A DNA stretch of 64,000 bases from Marsupella aquatica (Eukaryota > Marchantiophyta), in assembly GCA_973895155.1 (NCBI GenBank), contig OZ316894.1, positions 496,001 through 560,000 on the forward strand. The letters run 5' to 3'. This document shows positions 41,875-52,879 of the stretch, one piece after another. Under the pieces are notes generated by a model. It searched no databases. It was not told the origin of the DNA and was given only the letters and a program-made list of their open reading frames with translations. Numbering within the stretch: position 1 is the stretch's first letter; each line of letters starts with the position of its first letter. The translations under genes and the position numbers were made by a program.

Positions 41875-42870
41875 GAAGAGATAAGTAATCTCATCAGTTA
41901 TCAGTCACTTTCATCAGTGTACCTGATATCAGCTGCCACCTCATCTCAGAGAGGCCACCAAGTTGCGATGCGAAAAAGAAAAAAAATGAAAAAAAAAATC
42001 TTGAATTTTTCTTCAAAATTTGAAGGAACACTTTTTTTTTTCAAATTTGTTTTCGCCATGAGGTATCCGTACCGTACGGACACCTATCTCGGCAAGCCCA
42101 GCTGAGATGGGAAAACCCTAAACCCTAAACCCTAAACCCTAAATTTCCGAAATTTTGTTTTTAAAAATTTTTTTTTGGGATTTTTTTTGGTTTTTTTTGG
42201 TTTTTGATTATTTTTCGGTCCGTACACCCATCTCGGCTGCCCATCTGAGATGAGCGGAAGTTCGAAAGCCCCATCTCAACTCCTCAGCTGAGATTCTAAA
42301 ATTTTTGAGATAACTGATATTAGTTATCAGTCACTGATAACTGATGATGTTGTGTACCCCTTTATAGGAAGGCTTAGTATTCTAGTTTACGTTCAACAGG
42401 TATGTAGGACTTGTCGTTTCGTAACGGTAACTTTGTTTTAGTTAGCGCCCGACGCTAGTAAACAACATTTGGTTTCTTTTCAACACGGCTCAATGTTTTG
42501 TGGGTTGCTCAAAACACTTAATTTGTTTTTACAATTTTACGGATGTGTAATTTTCATTGTACGGGTAATAGAGATTTCTTTGTATTCAATCGTCACCTGG
42601 ACTTCAGTTTTGTTAGCGCCCGGCGCTAGACTTCATTTCCTTACTTGGTTTCAGTTTGTAGTTTCCAGGTCTGAACGTGTGGATTTCTTTCGCATGCATT
42701 CTCGAGGATGACCTTTTCTTGCCTTAGAAATCGTTATCCTCTGATCATTCCAGTAGATGGTAAGCGGGTATTTTGTTAATGATATTTTTTAACGGTATCA
42801 AACGCTTGGTTAGGACTAAGCGCTAGTAAAGGCATCTTCCGATAATTATCGTTTTCCCCATCTTTTTGAG
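41875..42870. repeat. Repeat-rich spacer with telomere-type array and several palindromes
   Basis: Holds an ATCAG/CTGAT cluster (41887-41935), GAGATGG-type half-palindromes (41943, 42085-42110, 42225-42255), CCCTAAA x4 at 42114-42143, poly-T runs (42150-42215), a near-perfect 27-bp ATCAGTTATCAGT palindrome (42319-42345), and GTTAGCGCCCGACGCTAG-type palindromes at 42441, 42612 and (decayed) 42811. Around 42675-42735 a short stretch (VDFFRMHSRG) is a decayed copy of the SWIM exon at 41694-41740. No intact gene. Confidence 0.7.
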
Positions 42871-43437
42871 TTGATGTTGAATTTGACCTCTTTGGTTTGG
42901 TCCAAAATTAAGCCGTTTTTTGTCAATGATAGTACCAATTCTCCTATTTTGTTCAACTATTTTTCCTGTTATGATCATCACTGTTTCCTGTTTCCTGTCA
43001 CGGAGGTCGGGCCCATCAACAACATGCGTGTATTGTCAAGAGTTAGTAGGAAATGGAGATTCCTAATGACTCACTCGAAGGGATGGGCAGCCATAAAAGT
43101 GTTGCTGGACATTGTTGAAAACATATCTGAAAATTGACATTGGACTCAACACTCAACCGCATCCACGTTTCAAGTCCTCTTGCGTCAAATTCCTCCTATT
43201 GATGCCCTCGCGATGATGTCACCTATATCATTGAAGTCTTGGGTGGCATATTATGTTTGGAGGACAGAGAGATATGAGAGGGATCTGTATGATAATTTCT
43301 TTGACGAGGATGAGCTTGGAAGGGTCAAGCTATGGGTGGAGAATAGGCTACACACATTGTTGTGGTGTGACGATGTAGCGAGTTGGGAGAGCAACAATCC
43401 CGATAGTGGGTACGGGCTTCATAGTGATGACATTTGA
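42871..43437 (+). pseudogene. Unrecognised ORF with one in-frame TGA
   Basis: A single frame of about 188 codons interrupted by TGA at 43135-43137 (AAT TGA CAT). Before it: RVLSRVSRKWRFLMTHSKGW. After it: LLRQIPPIDALAMMSP, KSWVAYYVWRTERYE and FFDEDELGRVKLWVENRL, ending at TGA 43435-43437. The first part faintly recalls an F-box helix pattern, but I would not name it. A pyrimidine-rich stretch ending CACGGAG before 43012 could be an acceptor, so the real gene may start upstream. The TGA could come from CGA. Confidence 0.4.
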
Positions 43438-43599
43438 TCATTTAGGGTTTAGGTCGGCCGCCATTGTTGGTTTAGGTTTAGTTTAGAAGAATTTATCCTC
43501 ACCCTTGGTAGTTTTGGTTCAAATTTTGTAACATGGACAAATTTTGTACGAGTTTGGGATTAATAAATTACTTGACATTTGCACGACAAACATGTTTTG

Positions 43600-44290
43600 C
43601 ACGGTGTTTTTTCAATGTCGGCTACCTCGCCGACATGCAGAACTCAGCTTGGGTCTCTAAGATGAATCTTGGTCAGATCTCAGCAACCTTCTCCGAGATA
43701 TACTGGCGTACGTCAAATTGCTAGATGTATGTCAGATCGCCAATGTTGACCACCTCGCCGACATGCAAAACTTGGCGAGGGTCTCTGAGATGATTCTTGG
43801 CCAGATCTCGGCGGCCTTCTCCAAGATATGCTGGCGTACGTCAGATTGCTGGACGTACATCAGATCGCCAATGACATGCAACACTCGGCAAGGGTCTCTG
43901 ACACATTTTGCGGTTTTGAGCAGGCAGCTTAGTTTTGAGCACGCAGCTTTGTGAAGTTGGCGACCCTCGCCGAGATCTTTTCCCAACACGAAATAGCCAA
44001 GCATAGCGTCTAACCCACCAAGGAGAGACAATGTATGGAGTTTTCAAAACAATTATAGTAAAGATCAAGTCGGCGGTCTCGTTGACATTCTAATTTGGTC
44101 GCATTAATGTGTACGGAAAGGACATATTGGGTCCGCTTGAATGATTTTACGATGTTGACGAGTACGCCGACATATCCTTGCCAATGTCAGAGACCTCGCC
44201 CACATCCGCTCACTATGGACCCTTCACTAATATCAGTGACTGATATCAGTTATCAGTCACTGATAACTGATGATGTTACCTATCTCGTGA
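43600..44290. repeat. Cluster of GCCGAGAT-type repeats and a perfect 27-bp palindrome
   Basis: Three imperfect copies (near 43618, 43750 and 43870) of a unit that contains TCGCCGACATGCA, then AGATCTCGGC, then GATATGCTGGCGTACGTCAGA. At 44245-44271 there is a perfect palindrome: arms ATCAGTTATCAGT and ACTGATAACTGAT around a single C. Short open frames here follow the repeats and are not supported as genes. Confidence 0.7.
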
Positions 44291-44324
44291 ATGTTGTATA
44301 TGTAGATCTGAAAATGCTCCTGTA

Positions 44325-46243
44325 GAGGGTAGTTCCTGCATAGCTTCTAAGCGCTCCATTACATCTGTACGAGAATGGATGGAGGGAGCAGTTTGTCCCA
44401 AGCTTGAGGGGCAGGAATGGCATCAAAAGAGTTGTATTTTTGGTAGTTGTGAAATATGTGGAGTTCATAAGTTGGTGTGGTGTGAAATGGAGCTAGACGT
44501 CACAGAGAACCTTTCTATTGATTGGGAAACCTTTCAGTATGTTGATTAGATGAGACGGCACAGAACAAGAGAGAGAAGAAGAAAGGAACTGCCGAAAGCG
44601 CACAGCAAAAGGTGAAGCGCTTGAGGCTGGTGCATAAGAGAACTACTCTTCCAGATTTCAAGTTGCAGGTATTGGATTCAATGAAGACATTTCTTGTTCA
44701 TAATTTCAGAGCCCGTTGGCAAGGTAATCAGTCCAAACTGTGCCTGAAAACGTTTCCAAGGGGAACTATAGTCTCTTCCATAGACTTTTCTGAGAATTGT
44801 ACTTTCAAGGTTCAGAATGAGATTCAAACTCAACATTGGGATAATAAGCAGATCACGTTGTTGATTCTTGTGACCTATAGACATCACGAGGATGTCTAGT
44901 CTATTGAGGCTGTTGTGGGTAGGTCTGTAGGAATGGCACAAGATGACACTGGGAATCGAGACATCATAGCTGATTATCATTTTTATATTAGTGACGACAA
45001 TACCCACGACACCCTGTTTGTGCAACATTATATGGATTCACATGCAGCATGGATGAAGGGTGAAAAAATCACATTCAATCAGCATTGGGTTTGGTTAGAT
45101 GGAGCAGCTTCACAGTTTAAGGCTTGCAGGCCTTTCTATTACGTCTCGAGATACTACAAACGACACTGTGCTAGAATGAAGTGGTTCTTCCATGCTTCAG
45201 GACATGGGAAAGGTGTTGCTGTGAGTTTCTTAACACTACCTCTAGTTTATGACTTAAGCAACCCTAAACACTAGTATAGTGCTCAGCATACTAGTATAGT
45301 GCTATGCTCTACTATGTTGTACATTCTGAATTCACTCTCTGATAAATATATTGTAATTCGTGTTCTGATTTTAGGATGCTCTTGGTGGTCACATTAAGAG
45401 CGGAATTGAGAAGGAGCAGCTGAAAGGGATTCATGGAGCTCGATTGGAGAATGCAGCTGATGTAGTTGCATTTTGCAAAGACAAATTTGCTCTTGGCTAA
45501 GAGAAGGAATACGGTGATGTTCAATTGGTGAGACGCGTGTTTTGGGAAATTGACGCACATGATGTGAATCGCAGAAAGAAATGGGACTGTGATCCAATCA
45601 AGGGAAGTAGATCCTTACATTGCTTTGATGGTTTTAGTAATCGTCTATCAACTCTTCTGCAAGTAAGGGAGCTCTCCTACTTCTGTGCTCATTGTGTAGA
45701 TGATGAACCAGCAAAATGTGAGAATGTAGAATGGGTAGGACATTTCAAACTCGAGATGGTGAGAGGGATACTGCCAACTAATGTGACTGCTGACATAGAC
45801 AACATTGGAGTAGGGGAAGGAGCATTTGAATGTGAGGATGGCTCGTTGGCACAACTGGTGCAACTTGGTGATTTTTACGCTGTGGAAGCTGAGCAACCCA
45901 ATAAGTGGGCTGCTGATTTCTACATCCTTCAATGTGAGGAGGTGCTGCACACAATTAAAGAGGGATTTACAGACGGGTATGAGGTGGAGTTTGATACAAG
46001 CGACTTAGCATTGAAGGGAAGGTGGTTTCAACCAATTCCAAAGTCAGAAACCAAATTTGTGTTCAATGACAGTGCACCCGCAAGCTATACCCATGCAAAG
46101 TCTATAGTTCATATTAGATTTGCTCTGAATCCGTGTGAGGTGGGAAGGGGTCACAAGGGTGGCAGCCGGATGTACAACTTAGACTTAGATACACTAGCAG
46201 CAATCACTACTTCCTTGACCTCGCAAGTCTTGGTTAGAACTTA
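44325..46243 (+). pseudogene. Orphan gene with DFSEN, DGAASQFK and GHGKG-DALGG motifs
   Basis: Reading order: Cys-rich head (CIFGSCEICGVHKLVWCE); basic linker; IDFSENCTFKVQNEIQTQHW; THDTLFVQHYMD; WVWLDGAASQFKAC; WFFHASGHGKGVA. Intron 45221-45374 (GTGAGTTT to ATTTTAG) restores phase and continues DALGGHIKSGIEKEQL. A C-terminal part of about 240 codons runs to TAA at 46241-46243. Damage: a frame change near 44550, TAG 44897-44899 and TAA 45498-45500. The block order DFxEN, QxxHW, DGxxSQxK, HGKGxxDxxGG recalls a family of unassigned, widely scattered transposon-like proteins in animals. The spaced aspartates suggest a nuclease or transposase core; that is inference. Confidence 0.5.
45221..45374 (+). 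other. Intron in the DGAASQFK gene
   Basis: GTGAGTTT donor and TGATTTTAG acceptor. Joins GGT GTT GCT to GAT GCT CTT, so the HGKG and DALGG motifs become adjacent. It contains a 16-bp direct repeat, ACTAGTATAGTGCT. Confidence 0.75.
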
Positions 46244-46739
46244 AATTGTGCAGACAGGGATTGGAAGGGAATTTGCTTCGAAGCGTGAGTAACCTGGCGC
46301 CTGGCAACAGTTCAGGTATGGCGTCCACAAGTTACCTTTATTATACTTCTCTTTGCTTTTGTGTTGTATGTACATACCTGAACATACAGTGCTATACCTA
46401 TTGCTTAAAATTGGCCTGTACTTAGAGTCAGGGGGTATGACATGCGTGATAGTAAACAGGAAATAGGTTTACTGGTACCAGCAAAAATTTACTGTTACCA
46501 GAAAAATGACAATGTAAAAATATTTCCTAAAAAATCACATTTTCCAAAAAAAAATTTGCCGACAACATTTTTTGGCTAGCTTTGGGCGCTAGCAAAAAAC
46601 AAATTTCAAAAAACAAATTCTTAAAAAATTCTTAAAAAATTACCACTCATTTTCCTGTTACCAGTTTCTATTTCCTGTTACTGTTTGCTGTTTGCTATCG
46701 TTTGTAAATACCCCAGAGCCAGGAGTGATTGGGCAAACT
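46244..46739. other. AT-rich spacer, no gene seen
   Basis: Low-complexity A/T sequence. Contains GCTAGCTTTGGGCGCTAGC (46575-46593), a member of the AGCGCC palindrome family, and two purine/pyrimidine stretches around TTTACTGGTACC and TTTACTGTTACC. Confidence 0.55.
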
Positions 46740-47312
46740 CCTTTTGTGTGGAGGACTTCCTGATCTTCATCTAGAGTATATTTAGGACTTGGTATATTGT
46801 GAAGTCCTTTTAAGTAAGGACCCGCATCCTAAACATGACTCAACTCCTTTTTGGCTGAAGGACTCACGCTGTGAAAAGGACTAAACTACTTTTTTTACTA
46901 AAGGACTCAATTCCTGAGAAGGACTTTAGTCCTTTTTGTCATGTGTTAAGGACTTGAGTCTTTTCTGAGTGAAGGACTTGACTCCTTTTTGTCATGTGTT
47001 AAGGACTTGAGTCCTTTCTGAGTGAAGGACTTAACTCCTTTTTGAGTGGAGGACTTGACTCCTTTCTGAAGGACTGTAGTCCTTTTTTAATGATGGACTT
47101 GAGTCCTTTCTGAGTGAAGGACTTGAGTCCTTTCTAATGAAGGACTTGACTCCTTTTTGAGTGAAGGACTGATCTTCTTTCTGTGTGAAGGACTTGCAGA
47201 CTCCTTTTTTTATTGAAAACTTGACTCCTTTTGTGAGTGAAGGACTGATCTTCTTTCTGTGTGAAGGACTTGACTCCTATCTGATTGAAGGACTTGACTC
47301 CTTCCTGTGTGA
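46740..47312. repeat. AAGGACTnnAGTCCTT palindromic minisatellite, array 1
   Basis: About 20 degenerate units of 24-30 bp, each alternating GAAGGACTTGA and CTCCTTTTTGAGTG or AGTCCTTTCTGAGTG. AAGGACT and AGTCCTT are reverse complements, so each unit can fold on itself. A frame reading SEGLDSFL repeats follows the repeat and is not a gene. Confidence 0.85.
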
Positions 47313-48129
47313 AGGCGGCCTGCCTTACTATGACATTCTAAGTTATGGTGATAAGAATCACCTTCTTAAATCTTGTATAGAGTACCATGGTCATCGTATA
47401 TGTTTCCATGCCAACATACTGAAGTGCTTAACATTCAGAGGCCCGTAATCTTATCATGAAGGAAGAGTGTTCAATTCAAGTTTTCAATAAATGGGGAATC
47501 ATATCCAGAAATTTTGAGGTGTCTACAATTACTTTTTTATTTCATATTCTTACCTTGCGTTTTTTCTTGTAGGGTTTTGGTGGTCTTCCAGCGGGAGTCC
47601 ACATTTGAAGCATGGGCTGGTCTGCAAGAGATGAAGGCTTGTTGTTGGGAACATCAAATGCTCATGAATTTGTCATATATTTAGAATCATTGCATTGCTC
47701 TAGTAGTTCTTTTGTCCAGGGAGCAACAATTGTCCAGAGTGGGCTAGCTGGAGGTTGAGAGGCATTCAAACTCTGAGGGTGAACCATACCCTTTTGTACA
47801 ATTACGATGCAAGAAAGTAAAGCCGTGAAAAGCACCAAGTGCTATTTTGAATTGATCTCAATGCTCATTCAGCAAAATGTGGACTATGTTGTCTGGTGTT
47901 CTCAATGATGGTCCATCTACCAATATTTAATCCAGAATCTGTAACAGCCCTCTCAGCTGAGCAACGCTGAAATTTGATTAAAGGAGCGTCCTTGTTTTGC
48001 ATAGTTGACTTGAAAGGCCAGACTACTTTTGATCACCTTCCTTAGCAGCTTAGCCTGTATCCCTACAGAGCATGATCTTGTGGTCAAATTGATTGTGAGT
48101 GGAGAGAATTGAGAGGCAGGGGGTCACAA
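47313..48129. other. Spacer without a supported gene
   Basis: Mixed sequence with many stops in all frames. A short plus-strand coding-like scrap at 47320-47450 (LLKSCIEYHGHRICFHANI) directly follows the minisatellite, but it has no recognisable context. On the minus strand there are short leucine-rich scraps that may belong to the decayed gene at 48130-48990. Confidence 0.4.
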
Positions 48130-48990
48130 ATAATGCCTAGCTTCAAGTAGTGCCTTCACTACTAGTGTGATCTAAAAACATATCCATGGAGAGTACTTTG
48201 TTCATGTTTGGAACATTGTAGCATAATTTAATGGACAACGATTCCAACTTAGATCTCATTGAAGGAGTAAAAAAATTCAAAATGAAGTCTGCAACAGTAC
48301 GAGGATTGTTCCTCTCGTGACTCCCAGGCAAATGTGTATTCTTGAGACTTAGAACAAGATCTCGTAAACCCTGTCGTAAACATCAAACATGTGTGAATGG
48401 TGAATCATATGAGAAGTTGAAATGAATGAGACTTCTTGTACATGAAGGTATCTTGAGTCCAGTATATATGGTTCACACCGGCCATACTAGGGTTATTCAG
48501 GGCCACTTCACCATTACATCTCAATGTCAAACGAGTGTGGGTTTGTTAGCAACTCAGATTATCCCAAATTTAAGAAGCAACCATCAAGCTAATCACTTGC
48601 ATACAAAACCGAAGGCAAGATCGTGACCAATGGCTTACAGGCAATCAGGAAACTAAGTCAGCTTGGTGGACAAAAAATCTTTCCAATCAGAAAGAATTGT
48701 CGGCTATTCAGAATTAACACGACACCAAGTATCTTGACCTAGAGGATCATGCTCTGTAGGGAATTTTTCAAAGTCAACTTTCCTAATCTCCTCTAGAAAG
48801 AATGAATGGCTAGCAAGCAAGATAGGAATATTTAGCAACCTTGGAACACCCTCTGGACCTCCCAATACCAAGATAACACCACGGGCTCAAAATGTGCCAA
48901 GAATTTGCCAATGTTATTCAAAGGTTCAAGATCTTCCTCGATCATGCACAATGTCAAATTAAATATAGAATTGAAATGTTGATGGCATTT
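48130..48990 (-). pseudogene. Decayed unrecognised gene, possibly leucine-rich
   Basis: Open pieces in shifting minus-strand frames: EEDLEPLNNIGKFLAHFEP, then (one base shifted) ILVLGGPEGVPRLLNIPILL, LEEIRKVDFEKFPTEHDPL, and further left HLPGSHERNNPRTVADFIL and LESLSIKLCYNVPNMNKV. The pieces have coding-like composition and an L-x-x-L-x-I rhythm, but no motif I can name. Several frameshifts and stops separate them. Confidence that this was once a gene is moderate; identity is unknown. Confidence 0.3.
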
Positions 48991-49079
48991 CAAGTCTAAT
49001 TAGAGATTTCAAAACTACAAAATGACACCATCTGGTCCATTGCATGATTGAGGACTACCATTTTCTCCTTTTTTCTCCA

Positions 49080-50170
49080 CAAAAAGGACTCGAGTCCTTG
49101 CCATTTTGCATTAAATGTGCAACATATCCCTCAATGGCCAAGATTGAGGATACGTATATCAAAGGCTAGATTTGAACTGGTGAACTGATTCCATTAAATG
49201 AACTTTTTTGGATTTAGCAGGACCCTAGTAAAGCTTGCACTCGTATCCTCATATAGAGTACTTATGATGTGTTTAATGTCCTCGAGGCGAGTAGCCGTCG
49301 TTTACTTTTCAAAAAAAGGACTCGGAAGTCTTGGAAACCTACAATAAATGTCCTCGCAATCCCCGCCGGCCAGGACATTTTGAAAACAAGGACTCCAAGT
49401 CCTTCCAACTTTGGCGCGATAGTCTCAACAGTAGTAAGGACTCGAGGACAAAGGAGTATTATTGAGAGTTTTATGCCTGAGCTATCAAATTTTACGAAGT
49501 GTTTCATGGTGGACACCAAGCAGCTTGAGGTCCATAGCCAAAATCAGTAGTGTTCGAGTGTTGGGGCAGGAAGAGAGAGCGACGAGAAATTGCAAACGAG
49601 TAGGTATTTTGTTGCGCATGGCAAGATTGTCCATGTTGGCCCGGCCCATTCAAACCATTGAGATAATTACAGCCCGAGAGCTCTCGTCGCAGCAGAGTTT
49701 ATTGGCAACAAAGGGAAGCTAGTGGAGGACGGCCAACTTACTTCCGGAAGCGATTTCATTGTTTTTTTCACATCTGAGCACTTCAACGGGTCGCTGACAT
49801 AGGTTTGGTTTGCACATGATGATCAAACTCTCAAAAATGATGGCTAGCATTCTTTTGATTCCTTAGCTGACTTTTCGATAGACCGTCGTATGTACCCCTA
49901 TCTGTTCGCGTGCTATTAACACGGGATTATCCGTCAGCTGCATTGGTTGGAGTAATGCAACCTTCTAATTCCATTGTGTAATGCATGTAGGCCGAGCGGG
50001 CGGTTTGTTTGAAGCCAGCGGAGGAAATTTTACCCGATTCGTTGGTGATTGAATCCAACCAACATCCATTTTCAATCCGCAGCAGTCCTGAGGTAATAAT
50101 GTAGGTGTTGGCCCGATACGCTTGCTTATACTTTGAGTTTTCACCACAACTTTCCTCTGTACTAGCGTAT
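49080..50170. other. Spacer with scattered AAGGACT palindromes, upstream of the RING gene
   Basis: Individual copies of the AAGGACTCGAGTCCTT motif at about 49085, 49315, 49390 and 49435, not in tandem. No coding region is supported. The last few hundred bases presumably contain the promoter of the gene starting at 50185; TTATACTTTG at about 50129 is a weak TATA candidate. Confidence 0.5.
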
Positions 50171-50184
50171 TTTTGAATGCCGTC

Positions 50185-52671
50185 ATGGATGCCTCAACTG
50201 ATAATCCAGAAGCTCCTAGAACTTCTACTCTTGAGCTAGGAGAAATGGAGATAGTTACAGTCCCAGACCCTGTTCTTCCTCATAGTAGCAGAGTCCGGTC
50301 CACTAGCAAACCAACCACGTATGTCTCCCAAGCTACAGATCGTGCTTCTCCCGACTCTCCAGCTCTTGTAGAGAGTATCAAAACTTCAAAACCAAAGACT
50401 AAGGTGGAGCCGCCTCTAGAGCCATGGGATCCTAAAGATTATGTGAAGGACGCAGAGTATTTCCATGTCACATTTGGTCTTCCAAATGAAGGTGTTAATC
50501 CTCATAAGATCAAAGACATTTCCAAGGAGCAATTGGCCGAAGTGTTTGGAGAGAAAGACAGGAATGGGTATAAGTTGAGTCTCTGTGTGGGCCTCCCAAT
50601 TGAGGAGGTTTTGCAGCTATCCCAAGTCGTGGATGGTTACGATGCACCAGTGAATGGATTCTTGTCTTTCACTTTCATCAAAGGGGCATATGCAGAAAGG
50701 ATCCAAAGGCGAAAGGTGGACTGGTGTGTGTATGCGGTGTTGAAGCTGAAGGGGCAAATTGCCCAATGGGAGCGAGATGGCAAGGGTAAGCCAGATGGGC
50801 CTCCTTGCGTTAGGAGGTTGCGTCTGTATTTGCCACCAGTGCCTCAGGAATTTAGTGAAGATACTCAGAATCGGGTTAGGAAAAAGATTTGTATCAAGCA
50901 TCAAGCGCCAGGGGACAAAGCTCATCCGGGGACAGCCGATTCAGGAGCGGATTTTGGTAGCAAGGGAAGCGCACACGAGAGCGCACATCCCAAACCATTG
51001 GAGGCTGCCCTTTCTGCCCCCGCAACAACGCTTCTCCCTGCCAAGCCTATTTCTCCTGTTGTCCCTATAGTGCCAAGAAGTCTTTTGCTTGCTATTCTGG
51101 ATGGGCAAATAGTCACGATCAAATGCAGTCTTAGAGACACCCATGAGAGCATCAGTAAGGTTCAGAAGACTCTACAAGACTTGGAGGCAGCAAACAAGGA
51201 TCATCCAAAACTCAGCTCTGGTCTGGTGGACCAACTTCAGAAACTACAGCAAGAATTGCAAGATGTGAGAATCAAAGTGAAGGCCGCAGACACCTTGTAT
51301 GATGACATGTCAACAGAAATAGAGCTTGAGGAGCTCAAGGGAGAGCAAGATGAGGAGGTACAATGTCTGACCTGTCCCTGTGTCCATCAAACTATTTGTA
51401 GGCTAGATATATATGTTTAGTTGAGATGTTGGATTCAATTTAGCAGGACGAGGCATTGATGCATTGACGACGAGCTGCAAATAATGTTGTCGTGTGCATA
51501 TATTTTTTGGGGTGGGCAGGAAAGCTATGTTGTTATCCTGCAACAGAAGTTGGAGGAGGGTAACAAGGCCATGGAGGCTTTGAAGGAATCTGAGTCATTT
51601 ATCCTAAAGGGGATGGCTACATTTGAGAAGCTCATTGAGACCAGGAAGAAGCGCTTTGAACAGTTACCACACAAGGTGGCTCGTTTGAAAGTTGTGGAAT
51701 CACAGTTGGAAGGACATGTGAAGCGTTTGGAGTTGGCTGCAGCAGCTCAAAAGGCTGAATTGTCCATTTTGGAGCCTGTGTTGTCCAATCCATGTCCAGC
51801 ATTGCAGCCTCGATTTGTTCCCACATCAACTGCGATAGTGGGAACTGAAGTGTTCGTGAGTAATTGTCCAGTTTGTTGCCACGGGTATCATTGTTTCAAT
51901 TGGGTTCCAGCAAGTTGTGGCCACGCCTATCATCCGCATTGTTTATTTACCTTGTTGGGGAATAAAACAAGGACAAGTTGTTGCTTTGCTTGTGGGGAAC
52001 CCTTTTGTGAAGATTGGATTCGAAGTTGGGGTCTTCCAAAGAGAGCGGTAGACAAGCTGCCGTTAGGTGAAGGCTCCTATATTCAGGATTTGAAGGCAAC
52101 ATATGGGGCTAACAGTGCCCAATTGGGCACACGTCATCACCTTTTGCAACAGATGCAGTCCACGCAAGCAGTGGTATGTGTATAACCAGACTAGGCCTGC
52201 AGGTCATGTTTAGGTAGTTGGACAGTTTGAGTTTTTAGTTGGGCCATTAAGTGAATGTCGTCATTGTGTGTGCAGGAACAAGCCGAGGTCCAAGCAACTG
52301 TGTTGTTGAACAATGTGGACCACACTAGTGTGGTGCATGAACAGGGTGCCCCTGTGGATGAGTCTCCTGAAATGCCAGTGTTCAATTCCACAGCAGCCAT
52401 CGGACTGCATGTGAGGAAGAAACAGAAGCAGGAGAGTGAAGTAGCTAGCAAGGTGACCAGTACCCCATTGACATCTCTTGAGCTTGGCACCTTGCCCTTC
52501 ACTCCTGAGTCTCGCTCTCATGTTTCATTCAGGCAACTGTTGAGTCTTGTTCAAACTGAAGCAGGAGAAACATCTCCTCCACGGTCCAGGAGTGCAATCC
52601 AATCCCAAGTTGTTCCTCGCAAGTCATCAAACTCCAGGAAAAGATTGCAACTTCTTGTGAGAGACCCATAG
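50185..52671 (+). CDS. Coiled-coil RING-type zinc finger protein, three exons
   Basis: Exons 50185-51357, 51520-52173 and 52276-52671. Introns of 162 and 102 bp begin GTACAATG and GTATGTGT and end GGTGGGCAG and GTGTGCAG; both keep phase 0, giving about 740 residues without internal stops. Residues 1-90 are Ser/Pro/Thr-rich. Residues 90-250 form an unrecognised region (WDPKDYVKDAEYFHVTFG; LCVGLPIEEVLQLSQ). Residues 310-500 hold a split coiled coil. A RING-like finger follows (CPVC, CGHAYHPHC, then CFACGEPF), typical of E3 ubiquitin or SUMO ligases, although the Cys/His spacing departs from canonical C3HC4. The tail is Lys-rich. A donor at about 52654 (CTT then GTGAGAG) could join a short further exon at 52737. 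The start is the second of two nearby possibilities; the earlier one has no ATG. Confidence 0.6.
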
Positions 52672-52879
52672 CAAAAGGAAGAAGGTTTTTCTCTGGGTGC
52701 TGTAAACTGAATAATATAGAAAATCGTTTTATGTGCAGCAAACTAAATCAGGGCGGAAAACAAGAGCCACTACTGTGAACTAGTTGTAGAGATCAAGCAG
52801 GTAACTATGGGTTTCCTACCTTGTGATGTTCTTTTGTCCTTTATTTGTTTGCCTTTGGTTGTCATTATGGTTTGTCACA
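52672..52879. other. 3' flank of the RING gene
   Basis: Contains TTATGTGCAG at about 52727-52736, which could be the acceptor of a last short exon ending at TAG 52779-52781. Otherwise nothing is visible. Confidence 0.35.

Noticed and set aside
42871-43437. Naming this ORF an F-box gene
   Set aside because: Only a weak helix-like resemblance in one segment; no conserved Leu-Pro core.
47185-47448. Plus-strand frame with SEGLDSFL repeats
   Set aside because: Its first two thirds are minisatellite; only a short scrap at the end looks coding.
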